Origin: Oscillospiraceae bacterium
GTDB taxonomy: Bacteria; Bacillota; Clostridia; Oscillospirales; Ruminococcaceae
Assembly (NCBI GenBank): GCA_029098085.1
Contig: JAQXNQ010000061.1
Location: 1 to 33,967 of the forward strand
Length of the DNA: 33,967 bases
Direction: 5' to 3'
Of this stretch, positions 7,012-16,376 are shown piece after piece (the stretch's first letter is position 1; each line of letters begins with the position of its first letter). Under the pieces are notes generated by a model that was given only the letters and a program-made list of their open reading frames with translations, was not told the origin of the DNA and did no database searches. The translations under genes and the position numbers were made by a program.

Positions 7012-9405
7012 GTGAGCCAAAAAGATCCTACCATCGACGATATTCTCAGAGAACTGGAGCTGGCGGATTCCGCCCAGAGCGATAGCAGCCCCACGGGACT
7101 GCCGGATGTGGACGCTCTGGTGCAGGATCTGATCGAAGAGCGGCAGCAGCCCGGCATTGACCCCCATTCCGGAAAGGAACTGCCCACCCGGGTGTTCCTC
7201 CGCTCCAAAAAGAAACGCCCCCCTGCAGAGCCTGCCGCAGCGGAGCCGCTGGAAGCCCTGCTGTCCGAGCTGGGCGCCGCCCCGGCCGCTGATGCGCAGA
7301 AAGCGCCGCCCTCTGCGCCGTCCCCCGCTCCAAAAGTCCCTTCTCCGGATGAGGCACCCAAAGTGCAGACCCCGCCTGCCGCAAATCCCTCAAAACCCGA
7401 GCCGCCGGAGGCGGAGCCTTTTGAAAAAACGCCGCCTCCATCTGCACCGAAAGCTGCGCCGCCCAAAAAGCAAGCGCCTCCCTCCGAAGACGAGACCGCC
7501 TATATCACCGGCCCCATCTCCATCGATATCGACGCCATCCGTGCCGGAACCCCCACCCCCAAGCCCATCCCCGCTCAGAAGATCGAGCCGGAGGAGCAGT
7601 CTCCCCCGGAGGAGGATCCCGCCTCCGGAAAGCCCCAGACCGCCCCGCGGTCGGGCCGGAACCCCCTTGCCCCCTGCTTCCGGCGGGCAGCCGCCGGAAA
7701 GGATCCCAATCAGCCCGGCGAGCTGGAAGCCATCTTCCGCCGGATCAGTGCCTCGGCCCAGACAAGGGGATGGATTCTGCTGCTGCTCTTCGTCTTTTCG
7801 CTGGTGCTGGTGTTTCTGATGGATCAGAGCCGCCACGCCGAAGCCGGGTGGATTCCCTCCCGCTGGCTCATGGGCCTGCTGACCGGTCTGGGCATCGGCG
7901 CCGGAGCAGCTGCGCTGCCGGTCATTGGAAGCGGCCTTCTCTCCCTGTGCAAGCTGGAGGAAAACCGCGACACGCCGCCCGCTCTGGCCTGGCTCATCAC
8001 GCTGGCCCAGACCCTGACCCTGACCATCTGGCCGAAGGGCTTCATCCATCCGCACATTCACTGTTACCTGCCCCTGGGCATCCTGCTGCTGGCGGCCGCC
8101 TTTCTGGGACGGCTGCTGACAGCCCACGCCGGTCTCCGCAGCCTGCGCTTTCTCCATGGACAGGGGGACAAATACGTTCCCCATCTGGTGGAGGACAAGC
8201 GGCTCGCCTCCGAGTTGTCCCGGGGTCTTCCCAATGAAGGGGAGCCGCCCGCCGTCAACCGCCGTTCCGCCGCCATCACCGATCTGGCCGCCTCCGCGCT
8301 GGGCACCGATTCCAGCGACCGGATGAGCCGGGTTCTGGTGCTGATCGGTCTGTCTGCCGGTGCGGCGGCAGCGCTGATCGGCCTCATCTGCACCAGTCAG
8401 AAGCATTTCGCCGTCACGCTGTTTTCCGCTGTCAACCTTCTGTTTGCCTCCATCCCGCTGGTTTTGCTCACGGCCTCCCCCGTCTCCCGCACGGCCAGGC
8501 TGATGGAAAAACAGCGGGGCATGGTCAGCGGCGAAGCCGGAGCCGAACGCTACCGGCAGGCGGGCTCCGTCCTGCTCAGCGCTCCCCAGCTGATTCCCTC
8601 CGACTTCATCTCTCTGGCCGCCATCAAAACCTTTGAGGGCACCCGACTGGACGATGTGCTGGTGGATGCTGCCTCGGTGCTGCGGGAGACCGACAGCATC
8701 CTGACCGACCTGTTCACCAAAATCACCGGGCAGAAAAAAGAACTGCTCCGTCAGGCGGACAACGTGGAACTGGAGGAAGGCTGCGGCATCTCCGGCTGGG
8801 TCGACGGAAAGCGCATCCTCATCGGCAATCGGGCCATGATGGCCGCCTACGATGTCCGGATCCCCAGCAAGGAATACGAGCGGCGCTACACCTCCAAGGG
8901 TCACGATCTGGTCTATCTGGCCGCCTCGGGCGAACTGGCCGCCATTTTCGTGCTGACGCTCCATGTGCCGCTGCAGGTTTCGGAGGCGGTTCAGTCCCTG
9001 GCGGACAACGGCTTCGGCCTGATCGTACATTCGGTGGACAGCCTGCTGACACCGGAGCGTCTGGGCAGACTGTTCGATGTGGATCCCGCTCAGATCAAGG
9101 TGCTGCCCCACCGGCTGATTCCCTACGCCGGACGGCTGAGCAGCGACGTGCGGGCCAAGCAGGCCCTGGCTGTCAACGACGGCAGCATCAGCGGACTGAC
9201 CGGCTGCCTGATCGGCGCCCGGCAGCTGCGGTCCATGATCTCCCTGAACCGGGTGCTGGCCATTACCTCCATCGTGCTGGGCTGCATGCTGCTGCTGATC
9301 TTCTCGCTGCTGGACGCCATGCGCTACCTGTCCCCCCTGCTGCTCTGCGGCTATGCACTGACCTGGATGGTGCTTAGCTGGCTGCTGCAGAAATTCTTCC
9401 GCTGA
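7012..9405 (+). CDS. P-type-ATPase-like membrane protein lacking catalytic motifs, proline-rich N-terminal extension
   Basis: GTG start after a GGAAGGAG-type RBS. Long P/A/E-rich N-terminus, several TM segments, and a P-ATPase N/P-domain-like region (GCGISGWVDGKRILIGNRAMM...GHDLVYLAASGELAAIF), with no DKTGT. Confidence 0.65.
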   Translation: MSQKDPTIDDILRELELADSAQSDSSPTGLPDVDALVQDLIEERQQPGIDPHSGKELPTRVFLRSKKKRPPAEPAAAEPLEALLSELGAAPAADAQKAPPSAPSPAPKVPSPDEAPKVQTPPAANPSKPEPPEAEPFEKTPPPSAPKAAPPKKQAPPSEDETAYITGPISIDIDAIRAGTPTPKPIPAQKIEPEEQSPPEEDPASGKPQTAPRSGRNPLAPCFRRAAAGKDPNQPGELEAIFRRISASAQTRGWILLLLFVFSLVLVFLMDQSRHAEAGWIPSRWLMGLLTGLGIGAGAAALPVIGSGLLSLCKLEENRDTPPALAWLITLAQTLTLTIWPKGFIHPHIHCYLPLGILLLAAAFLGRLLTAHAGLRSLRFLHGQGDKYVPHLVEDKRLASELSRGLPNEGEPPAVNRRSAAITDLAASALGTDSSDRMSRVLVLIGLSAGAAAALIGLICTSQKHFAVTLFSAVNLLFASIPLVLLTASPVSRTARLMEKQRGMVSGEAGAERYRQAGSVLLSAPQLIPSDFISLAAIKTFEGTRLDDVLVDAASVLRETDSILTDLFTKITGQKKELLRQADNVELEEGCGISGWVDGKRILIGNRAMMAAYDVRIPSKEYERRYTSKGHDLVYLAASGELAAIFVLTLHVPLQVSEAVQSLADNGFGLIVHSVDSLLTPERLGRLFDVDPAQIKVLPHRLIPYAGRLSSDVRAKQALAVNDGSISGLTGCLIGARQLRSMISLNRVLAITSIVLGCMLLLIFSLLDAMRYLSPLLLCGYALTWMVLSWLLQKFFR

Positions 9406-9415
9406 AGGAGCTATT

Positions 9416-9973
9416 ATGTTTGACATCATCGAGCTTCCCGTCGAAGCCTGGAAGGGAACCTGTCTGCCCCTTTCCTACACAACCCGTCAGTATTACGATG
9501 TAGCCCTTTCCCGAAAGCCCGACGGCTTCTCTGTAGAGCTCACCCTGAAGGAGCTGGAAAAGCCCTACACCAGCTCGCCGGAGCAATACGACTTTCCTGA
9601 CCGGCTGTATGCCGACTGGTGGGAGGGCGCGCTGGCCCGGGGCGTCGTTCTGGACGGCAAGCTGATCGCCGCCATCGAAACCTGCCCCGAAAATTGGTCC
9701 AACCGGCTGCGGGTCACCGAGCTGTGGGTGGACACCCCCTATCAGAAGCAGGGGCTGGGTCACGCCCTGATGGAAACGGCCAAGCAGCAGGCCCTCCGGG
9801 AAAACCGCCGGGCTGTGATTCTGGAAACCCAATCCTGCAACGTCAATGCCATCGGCTTTTACCTGCACGAGGGCTTCACCCTCATCGGCCTGGACACCTG
9901 CTGCTACTCCAACCGGGACATCGAACGCAAAGAGGTGCGGCTGGAAATGGGCTGGTTCCCGGAGCAACCCTGA
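9416..9973 (+). CDS. GNAT family N-acetyltransferase
   Basis: LRVTELWVDTPYQKQGLGHALMETAKQQA...ILETQSCNVNAIGFYLHEGF. Confidence 0.85.
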   Translation: MFDIIELPVEAWKGTCLPLSYTTRQYYDVALSRKPDGFSVELTLKELEKPYTSSPEQYDFPDRLYADWWEGALARGVVLDGKLIAAIETCPENWSNRLRVTELWVDTPYQKQGLGHALMETAKQQALRENRRAVILETQSCNVNAIGFYLHEGFTLIGLDTCCYSNRDIERKEVRLEMGWFPEQP

Positions 9974-9990
9974 CAGAAAAATAAAAGAGA

Positions 9991-10034
9991 GGCCGGATAC
10001 CCCGCACGCTGGTGCGCCGTATCCGGCCTTTTCT
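9991..10034 (+). terminator. Rho-independent terminator
   Basis: GGCCGGATAC...GTATCCGGCC followed by TTTTC, with inner CGCAC/GTGCG pairing, between convergent genes. Confidence 0.85.
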
Positions 10035-10043
10035 ATTCCTTGA

Positions 10044-10388
10044 TCATACAGAGCAGCTCCGCCCATGGGTCGAATCCGCCGCCTTCCAGGCAGCGGACAG
10101 GGCGCGCAGCCATTTCCGTGCCCGGTTCTCTGGACGGGGCTTGGGCAGAGCCTCGGTCATCCGCACCAGAATGGCATCCTCGCCGATGACCTCAATGTTC
10201 TGCCAGGGGATGGTCAGATCCGGTTCCCGCCCCAGCAGGCCAAACCACCGCAGCCGTCCGCAGACCACCAGCGCCCGCACAGAGGCCGTATCCAGATCCA
10301 CCAGCAGATGATCCGCATAGCCGATCCGGCTGCCGTCCTTCAGACTGAGAATTTCCTTCCGCTCCAGCTCTCCGGACCGAACCTCCAT
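10044..10388 (-). CDS. YlmC/YmxH family PRC-barrel protein
   Basis: MEVRSGELERKEILSLKDGSRIGYADHLLVDLDTASVRALVV...IPWQNIEVIGEDAILV. Start moved from 10517 to 10388. Confidence 0.85.
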   Translation of the reverse strand: MEVRSGELERKEILSLKDGSRIGYADHLLVDLDTASVRALVVCGRLRWFGLLGREPDLTIPWQNIEVIGEDAILVRMTEALPKPRPENRARKWLRALSAAWKAADSTHGRSCSV

Positions 10389-10426
10389 ACCGCTTCCCCC
10401 TTCGCGCCGCATTCCTGCAACACAGT

Positions 10427-11389
10427 TTATTCTGTCAGCGCAGCCGGTATGCCATCCCGGGCAAACCAGACGTCCTCCACCTGAAACACCCGGCCGTTCA
10501 GATAGGACAGAAGGCATTCCTCCCGGAAATCAAAGACCAGCTTGTAAGAATAGAGAGCCTGACAGTCAAAGCCCAGGGCCTTTTCCTTCTGATTTTTGCC
10601 ATACTTGCCGTCTCCCACCAGCGGGCAGCCGATATAGGCCATGTGGGCCCGGATCTGGTGGGTGCGGCCGGTCTTCAGATCCACCTCCACCAGCGAGTAT
10701 TTCCCATTGGTGGTCAGCACCCGGTAACGGGTGATCATGGTGCGGGCGCCGGGGCGGGGTTTGTCGAAGATCACGGCCCGGTTTTCTTTCTCGTCCTTCA
10801 TATGATAGTGGGTCAGGGTGGCCTCCCGGGGACGGGGACAGCCCTTGACCAGACAGAGATAGTACTTGTGCAGCTCCCGATTTTTGATGCAGTCGTTGAG
10901 CAGCCGCAGGGCGGGGGCGTTCTTGGCCACGATGACGATGCCGCCGGTGTTGCGGTCGATGCGGTTGCAGAGGGCGGGCGCAAAGGAAGCCTCCGCATCG
11001 GGGTCATACTCCCCCTTGTCGTAGAGATAGTGCTGCACCCGGTTGATCAGGGTGTCCACCGTCTCTCCCTCGTCCTCGTGGACGATCAGACCCTGAGGCT
11101 TATCGCAGAGCAGGATGTTTTCGTCCTCGTACACGACCTTCACCTGTCCGCTGGCCTGCAGAAAGGCGGGGCGCTCCTGCGCCTCAAAGAATTCGTCGCC
11201 GATATACAGCGTCACCCGGTCGCCGGGCTGCAGGCGAGTGCTGATCTCGCTCCGCTTGCCGTTGACCTTGATCCGCTTGAGCCGAAGATACTTGTACATC
11301 AGGCTCTTGGGCAGGGCACGGACCGCCTTCTGCAGGAACTTGTCCAGACGCTGCCCGGCGTCGTTTTCGTTGATCACAAATTCTCTCAC
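10427..11389 (-). CDS. RluA family pseudouridine synthase
   Basis: S4-like N-terminus; CNRIDRNTGGIVIVAKN catalytic motif; LKTGRTHQIRAHMAYIGCPLVGDGKYG. Confidence 0.93.
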   Translation of the reverse strand: MREFVINENDAGQRLDKFLQKAVRALPKSLMYKYLRLKRIKVNGKRSEISTRLQPGDRVTLYIGDEFFEAQERPAFLQASGQVKVVYEDENILLCDKPQGLIVHEDEGETVDTLINRVQHYLYDKGEYDPDAEASFAPALCNRIDRNTGGIVIVAKNAPALRLLNDCIKNRELHKYYLCLVKGCPRPREATLTHYHMKDEKENRAVIFDKPRPGARTMITRYRVLTTNGKYSLVEVDLKTGRTHQIRAHMAYIGCPLVGDGKYGKNQKEKALGFDCQALYSYKLVFDFREECLLSYLNGRVFQVEDVWFARDGIPAALTE

Positions 11390-11595
11390 AGCTCAAAATC
11401 CTCCGGGCGGTATTTGGGCAGCAGCCGGACGCCCCGGGGCCTGCGCTTCAGCGGAGCGTACTGGAACCGCCGGCAGGAATAATAGGGGGATACCACGCCG
11501 TTTTTGGGGCAGAAAACCATCTGACCGTCCTGATCCGGCCGTCCCAGCTCACAATAGCTGCAGGCGGGCTCAACATTTTTTCCGAAAAGCTTCAT
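11386..11595 (-). CDS. Small Cys-containing protein (69 aa), function unknown
   Basis: MKLFGKNVEPACSYCELGRPDQDGQMVFCPKNGVVSPYYSCRRFQYAPLKRRPRGVRLLPKYRPEDFEL; CxxC-C-C pattern; overlaps rluA start by 4 bp. Confidence 0.75.
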   Translation of the reverse strand: MKLFGKNVEPACSYCELGRPDQDGQMVFCPKNGVVSPYYSCRRFQYAPLKRRPRGVRLLPKYRPEDFEL

Positions 11596-11615
11596 CGTCT
11601 GTCTCCTGAAAAGTT

Positions 11616-12524
11616 TTATGCATCGTCCACGGTGGGCTCCAACAGGGTCAGGGTGCCGGCTCCGGCATCCAGCCTTGCCCGGATGCCGATGGGCAGAATG
11701 CCCGACCGCAGGCCGTGACCGTAATCCTCGCACCGCACCACCGGAATGTTCCAGCGCTGGCCCACCCGGCGCAGAATGTCGTCAACCAACGGCTGGGGCT
11801 CATCATCGTAATAGCCCCAGAGGAGGCCTTTTACCTGCCGGAAGAGTCCGCTCTGCTCGATGTGGCTGAGCCACTTGCTGACGGCGGCAGGCTTGTTCAG
11901 ATGAATCATATCCTCCAGAAAGAGGATGCAGGGTTCGTCCGGCATGCGATACCAGGCACCGCCCAGCATGGCGGCGAAGTTCATCAGATACCCGCCGGTC
12001 AGAACGCCCTCACAGCTGCCCGGGCAGAGGGACACCCACTCGCTCCCCTTCGGAAAGGTGTAGGGCGCGCCGCTGCAGACCGCCGCGTCAAAATGCCGCC
12101 GGTTGAAATCGCCGGGCTGGATAAAGCTCCGGGGTGACTGGCCATAATAGGTACAGATGCCGCAGCGGGAGGACACGGCCTCCAGAATGGTGGTGCCGTC
12201 GCTGTAGCTGAGCAGGAGCTTCGGATCCGCCGCCAGGGCATCGTAGTCGATCAGCGGCAGGAGCTCGTTGCCCACCTCGCCGCCGCCGAACAGAATCATC
12301 CGTACCCCGGGATCGCGGATCATGGCGTTGAAATCCGCCGCCCGCTCCTCAGCCGAAGCGGCAAAGCCCCAGCTGTTCCGAAACAGGTTCTCCCCCAGCT
12401 TCACCTGAAAGCCGGCGGCCTCCAGCACCCGGACGGCCCGGGTGATTTTTTCCTCTTCAGCGGCATAGCAGGGGGCGACGATGCCGATCTGGTCACCGGC
12501 ACGCAGTCTGCAGGGCTTTTTCAT
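11616..12524 (-). CDS. LD-carboxypeptidase (peptidase family S66)
   Basis: DQIGIVAPCYA, RMILFGGGEVGNELLPLIDY, LLSYSDGTTI, CEDYGHG. Confidence 0.92.
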   Translation of the reverse strand: MKKPCRLRAGDQIGIVAPCYAAEEEKITRAVRVLEAAGFQVKLGENLFRNSWGFAASAEERAADFNAMIRDPGVRMILFGGGEVGNELLPLIDYDALAADPKLLLSYSDGTTILEAVSSRCGICTYYGQSPRSFIQPGDFNRRHFDAAVCSGAPYTFPKGSEWVSLCPGSCEGVLTGGYLMNFAAMLGGAWYRMPDEPCILFLEDMIHLNKPAAVSKWLSHIEQSGLFRQVKGLLWGYYDDEPQPLVDDILRRVGQRWNIPVVRCEDYGHGLRSGILPIGIRARLDAGAGTLTLLEPTVDDA

Positions 12525-12557
12525 GGGTGCATTCTCCCTTTCAGATGTTTGCTTTTA

Positions 12558-13613
12558 TTATAGCACGCTCTTTTCTTCCCTGCAAGGCTTCTTCCCGCTC
12601 TGAGGCAAGGTCAACGGCAGCATCAGGCAGAGCATCACCAGACAGACCGCCGCCGTCACCGAGCCGCTGCCGTTTTGGGGAAGCGGCTGGGAAAAGCTGG
12701 AGAAAACCTCCGCCGGAATGCGGCAGAAGCGCACCGAAACCAGGGTAAACAGCAGGCTGAAAAAGCAGTGGGGCAGCCGGAACAGCAGAAATGCTCCCAG
12801 CCGCACGCCGGTTCCCCGCAGAAAGCAGCCCAGCTGCATCCAGACGCAGACCCCGCCCAAAGAGGTGTAGATGGTGGACAGAATCAGCGCCTGCCGGAAG
12901 GAAATGCCCTTCAGGCCGCCGCAGCCCACCGTCACCTCCAGCAGTCCTGACAGCACCCTGCCGCCCGGCAGCAGCTCCGCAAAGGTCTGCACGGCGGAAA
13001 AGAGCAGTACAAAGCAGCAGATGGCGAAAACGGCCCGGCCTGCGCCGGTCACCGACCGGACAAAGCAGGCGGCATAGTCCTGTTCTCCGGCGAAGGGATC
13101 CCCCTCCGCCCTGTCGCAGGGCATCAGAAAGCCGGCCAGCACGCCGGTCACCACCATGGCCGCCGTCTGACAAAGCCAGAGCAGCAATCCCATCCGGGCA
13201 CTGCCGAACACCGCCGCGCCCACCGCCCCGGTCAGGAAGGACGGCGAGCAGCAGACGCAGCTGCACAGCAGCTTTTCGCCGGTCCTGGGCCCCAGCCTCC
13301 CCTGCCGCACCAGATTGCCCACCATCCGCGCGCCGGCAGGATACCCGCCCACGAGGCTCACCGCCAGAACCGGCGCCGTCTCCCCCGGCAGCTGAAACAG
13401 CCGGCAGACCAGCCGGAAGGGCCACAGCAGCGCCGGGGCCAGGTCGGCCGAGGACAGAAAGTCCGCCAGAATCATAAACACAAACAGCGATGGGATCACC
13501 GACTCCAGACAGAGCCGCATCCCCGCCCTGACCCCCTGCAGAACCCGGTCGCTTTCCCACAGAAGGAGAAACGCAGCGGCTGCAGCCCCGCCGGATACCA
13601 TCCATTTTTTCAC
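12558..13613 (-). CDS. ylbJ: Sporulation integral membrane protein YlbJ-like
   Basis: ESVIPSLFVFMILADFL..., LVGGYPAGARMVGNLVRQGRL, CSPSFLTGAVGAAVFGS nucleoside-recognition-type membrane protein. Confidence 0.85.
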   Translation of the reverse strand: MKKWMVSGGAAAAAFLLLWESDRVLQGVRAGMRLCLESVIPSLFVFMILADFLSSADLAPALLWPFRLVCRLFQLPGETAPVLAVSLVGGYPAGARMVGNLVRQGRLGPRTGEKLLCSCVCCSPSFLTGAVGAAVFGSARMGLLLWLCQTAAMVVTGVLAGFLMPCDRAEGDPFAGEQDYAACFVRSVTGAGRAVFAICCFVLLFSAVQTFAELLPGGRVLSGLLEVTVGCGGLKGISFRQALILSTIYTSLGGVCVWMQLGCFLRGTGVRLGAFLLFRLPHCFFSLLFTLVSVRFCRIPAEVFSSFSQPLPQNGSGSVTAAVCLVMLCLMLPLTLPQSGKKPCREEKSVL

Positions 13614-13623
13614 AGATGCCCTC

Positions 13624-13917
13624 CTATCCGAATTCGACAGAGGTGAAGCTTCCCCGCACCAGCAGCCGTCCGTCCCGGTATTCCTCCACCCGGATGTCCC
13701 TGCCGAAAACCGTCACCGGCACCTTTCCCGCCGTGAAGCGGATGTAGCCCTCTCCGAAATCCAGCACGCCGCCGCACCGCTCCAGATAAAGGGTATGGCT
13801 GCCCCACAGCTGCAGCGGCGGCTGCAGTCCCAGCTCCAGCTCATCCAGAAAGGCCGCTGTCCTTGAAAACGCCTTCCGATCCGGCTTTTCCCGCGGTTTT
13901 CGATGTCGCTCTCTCAA
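13624..13917 (-). CDS. yqfC: Sporulation protein YqfC
   Basis: LWGSHTLYLERCGGVLDFGEGYIRFTAGKVPVTVFGRDIRVEEYRDGRLLVRGSFTSVEF; TTG start with AAGGAAGG RBS. Confidence 0.87.
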   Translation of the reverse strand: MRERHRKPREKPDRKAFSRTAAFLDELELGLQPPLQLWGSHTLYLERCGGVLDFGEGYIRFTAGKVPVTVFGRDIRVEEYRDGRLLVRGSFTSVEFG

Positions 13918-13976
13918 ACCGTCCGCCTTCCTTTCCGCCCTGCGGCAATTGCACGGCTTCCCGTTCTTCTGGCATT

Positions 13977-14003
13977 ATATTCCTTTGTTCCGCTTCATAT
14001 ACA
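13977..14003 (+). promoter_or_regulatory. Candidate sigma-E-type promoter for yqfD
   Basis: ATATT - 14 nt - CATATACA, close to the sigma-E-like -35/-10 pattern and spacing. Confidence 0.45.
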
Positions 14004-14036
14004 TGGGACATGAGAAGCGGGAAAGGAAGGATGACC

Positions 14037-15218
14037 ATGATGAAAACAGGCTGCCTGCTGTTCCGGGCCGAGGGGGAGGACATCAGCGGATTTCTGACCC
14101 TGGCGGCCGATTATGACCTGACCATTCAGAAATTCTGCAAGGCGGACGGCATCTGCTTCGGCTATCTGCCGCCCCGGGAATACCGCACCGCCGCCCGGCT
14201 GGCCCGATCGGTGGGGGTGCGGCTGCAGATTCTGGAAAAAAACGGCGTCTCCTTTGCTCTGAGGCGGTACCGGAGGCGGCTGGGGCTGCTGCTGTGGCCA
14301 ATACTGTTCACCGGCCTGCTGCTGTTTTCCCAGTGCTTTCTCTGGGCGGTGGATGTGACCGGCTGCGAAAAAATGCAGCCGGAGACCATCCGGCAGGCTG
14401 CCGCCGGGTTGGGACTGAAGCAGGGAATCTTCCTCCCCGCCGCCGACCTCGCCGCCATCACCACCCGGCTGCGGCAGGACTTCCCAACCATCGCCTCCCT
14501 TTCCCTGAACCGGGTGGGAAGCCGGGTGGAAATCGCCCTCACCGAAGCAACCCTCAGCCCGCCTATCCTGCCGGAGGATCCCTGCAATCTGGTGGCGGCC
14601 CGCACCGGGCGGATCACCTCCCTTTCGGTCACGCGGGGCCAGTCCGCCGTCAAGCTGGGCCAGACCATCGCAGAGGGGCAGCTGCTCATCAGCGGCATCA
14701 CCGAAACCCCCGACGGCAAGATCGCCTACGATCACGCCTCGGGGCAGGTTCTGGCTGAAACCAGCTTCCAGAAGGCCTTCACCCTGCAGCTGAAGCAGCA
14801 GGAAAAGCAGTTTGACCAGGTAGAAAAACAGTGCCGGTACCTGGATCTGTTCGGCAAAAAGCTGCCGCTCTTTCTGCCGGACGGTCTGCTCCGGCGGCTT
14901 ACCGGCAAGGAAGAGCAGCTGTACGAAAGCAGCCGGACGCTGGAGCCTCTGACAGTGCTGGGCATAGAGCTGCCGCTGGGCGTCGAAACGGAAACGCGCG
15001 CCTATTACACCCTGCGGGAAAAGGTCTTCACCGAGGAAAGCGCCCTGCGGGAGCTGGAGGAGGCTGCGGCGGATTTTGAGCAGCATGAGCTGCAGGACGC
15101 CCAGATTCTCACCCGGGAAAGCGCTGCCTCTGTCTCGGAGGGGGTCATGACCCTGACCCTCAGCTACACCTGCATCGAGGATATCGCCCGTGAAAGGGCC
15201 ATTGAAATCGTCCCATAG
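14037..15218 (+). CDS. yqfD: Sporulation protein YqfD
   Basis: Single N-terminal TM and YqfD-like sequence; precedes phoH. Start reset to 14037/14040 after GGAAAGGAAGG (ORF track starts at 13863). Confidence 0.88.
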   Translation: MMKTGCLLFRAEGEDISGFLTLAADYDLTIQKFCKADGICFGYLPPREYRTAARLARSVGVRLQILEKNGVSFALRRYRRRLGLLLWPILFTGLLLFSQCFLWAVDVTGCEKMQPETIRQAAAGLGLKQGIFLPAADLAAITTRLRQDFPTIASLSLNRVGSRVEIALTEATLSPPILPEDPCNLVAARTGRITSLSVTRGQSAVKLGQTIAEGQLLISGITETPDGKIAYDHASGQVLAETSFQKAFTLQLKQQEKQFDQVEKQCRYLDLFGKKLPLFLPDGLLRRLTGKEEQLYESSRTLEPLTVLGIELPLGVETETRAYYTLREKVFTEESALRELEEAAADFEQHELQDAQILTRESAASVSEGVMTLTLSYTCIEDIARERAIEIVP

Positions 15219-15345
15219 CAAAAAATGATCCCGCATTCGGCCAATGCCGACTTTTTCTGACACCCTTTTACAGGATAACGGATAGGAAGCGGGGAATTCG
15301 GGAAAATTTTGTGGATTTCACATAGATACAAAAGCGGAATTTTAT

Positions 15346-15353
15346 GGTATAAT
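15346..15353 (+). promoter_or_regulatory. Putative -10 element upstream of phoH
   Basis: TATAAT at 15348-15353 preceded by TGG. Confidence 0.45.
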
Positions 15354-15401
15354 GCTAGTAATTCAAGATAGCCACTCAGGGCCAAAGGAGATTGAGAAAT
15401 T

Positions 15402-16376
15402 TTGAGCGAACGCACGCTTACGTTTGACAGCACGGAACAGCTGTCCACGCTCTGCGGCAGCTTCGATAAAAACCTGCAGATCCTGAAAAAAGCCTACTCG
15501 GTGGAGCTGGTGGTTCGGGACTGCGATCTGAAGATCATCGGCGGGGAGGAGCAGGTCGCCCAGTGTGAGCGCGCCGTCCGGAGTCTGCTCTCCATGATCG
15601 CCTCCGGCAAGGAAATTGACGAGCTGGCCGCCCGGTACGCCGTCTCCATGATCAGCGAGGGTGCCGAGGCGCAGATGCAGGAGCTAAGCGACGGCTGCAT
15701 CTGCATCACCCAGAAGGGCAAGCCCGTCCACCCCAAAACCGTCGGACAGAAGCGCTATATCAAAACCATTGAGGAAAATACCATCACGCTGGGCATAGGC
15801 CCCGCCGGAACCGGCAAGACTTATCTGGCAGTGGCCATGGCGGTCAAGGCCTTCAAGGCCGGCACCGTCCAGCGGATCATCCTCACCCGTCCCGCCGTGG
15901 AAGCGGGTGAAAAGCTGGGCTTTCTGCCCGGCGACCTGCAGAACAAGGTGGATCCCTATCTGCGGCCGCTGTACGACGCGTTGTTTGACTTTCTGGGAGC
16001 GGAAACCTTCCAGAAGCTGCAGGAGCGGGGCAGCATCGAAGTGGCGCCGCTGGCCTACATGCGGGGACGTACGCTGGACGAATCCTTCATCATCCTGGAC
16101 GAAGCCCAGAACACCACCCGGGAGCAGATGAAAATGTTCCTGACCCGTCTGGGATTCGGCTCCAAGATCATCATCACCGGCGATATCACCCAGATCGACC
16201 TGCCCACAGACAAAAAGTCCGGCCTGCTGGAGGCCATGAAGGTGCTCCGGAGCGTGGAGGATATTGGCATCGTCCGCTTCACCGACAAGGATGTGGTCCG
16301 GCATAAGCTGGTACAGGATATTATCAAGGCCTACGACAAATACTATGAGGAGGGTAAAATCAAACATCATGAATAA
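15402..16376 (+). CDS. PhoH family protein
   Basis: GIGPAGTGKTYLAVAMAV Walker A; FIILDEAQNTT Walker B; TTG start. Confidence 0.95.
   Translation: MSERTLTFDSTEQLSTLCGSFDKNLQILKKAYSVELVVRDCDLKIIGGEEQVAQCERAVRSLLSMIASGKEIDELAARYAVSMISEGAEAQMQELSDGCICITQKGKPVHPKTVGQKRYIKTIEENTITLGIGPAGTGKTYLAVAMAVKAFKAGTVQRIILTRPAVEAGEKLGFLPGDLQNKVDPYLRPLYDALFDFLGAETFQKLQERGSIEVAPLAYMRGRTLDESFIILDEAQNTTREQMKMFLTRLGFGSKIIITGDITQIDLPTDKKSGLLEAMKVLRSVEDIGIVRFTDKDVVRHKLVQDIIKAYDKYYEEGKIKHHE

Noticed and set aside
7390-9429. 679-aa minus-strand ORF opposite the P-ATPase-like gene
   Set aside because: Gln/Gly/His-rich shadow frame; the plus-strand gene has an RBS, TM segments and recognisable domains.
15233-15255. 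GCATT-CGGCC-AATGC then CGACTTTTT after yqfD
   Set aside because: Weak 5-bp stem with T-run offset; not convincing as a terminator, and phoH is usually linked to yqfD.
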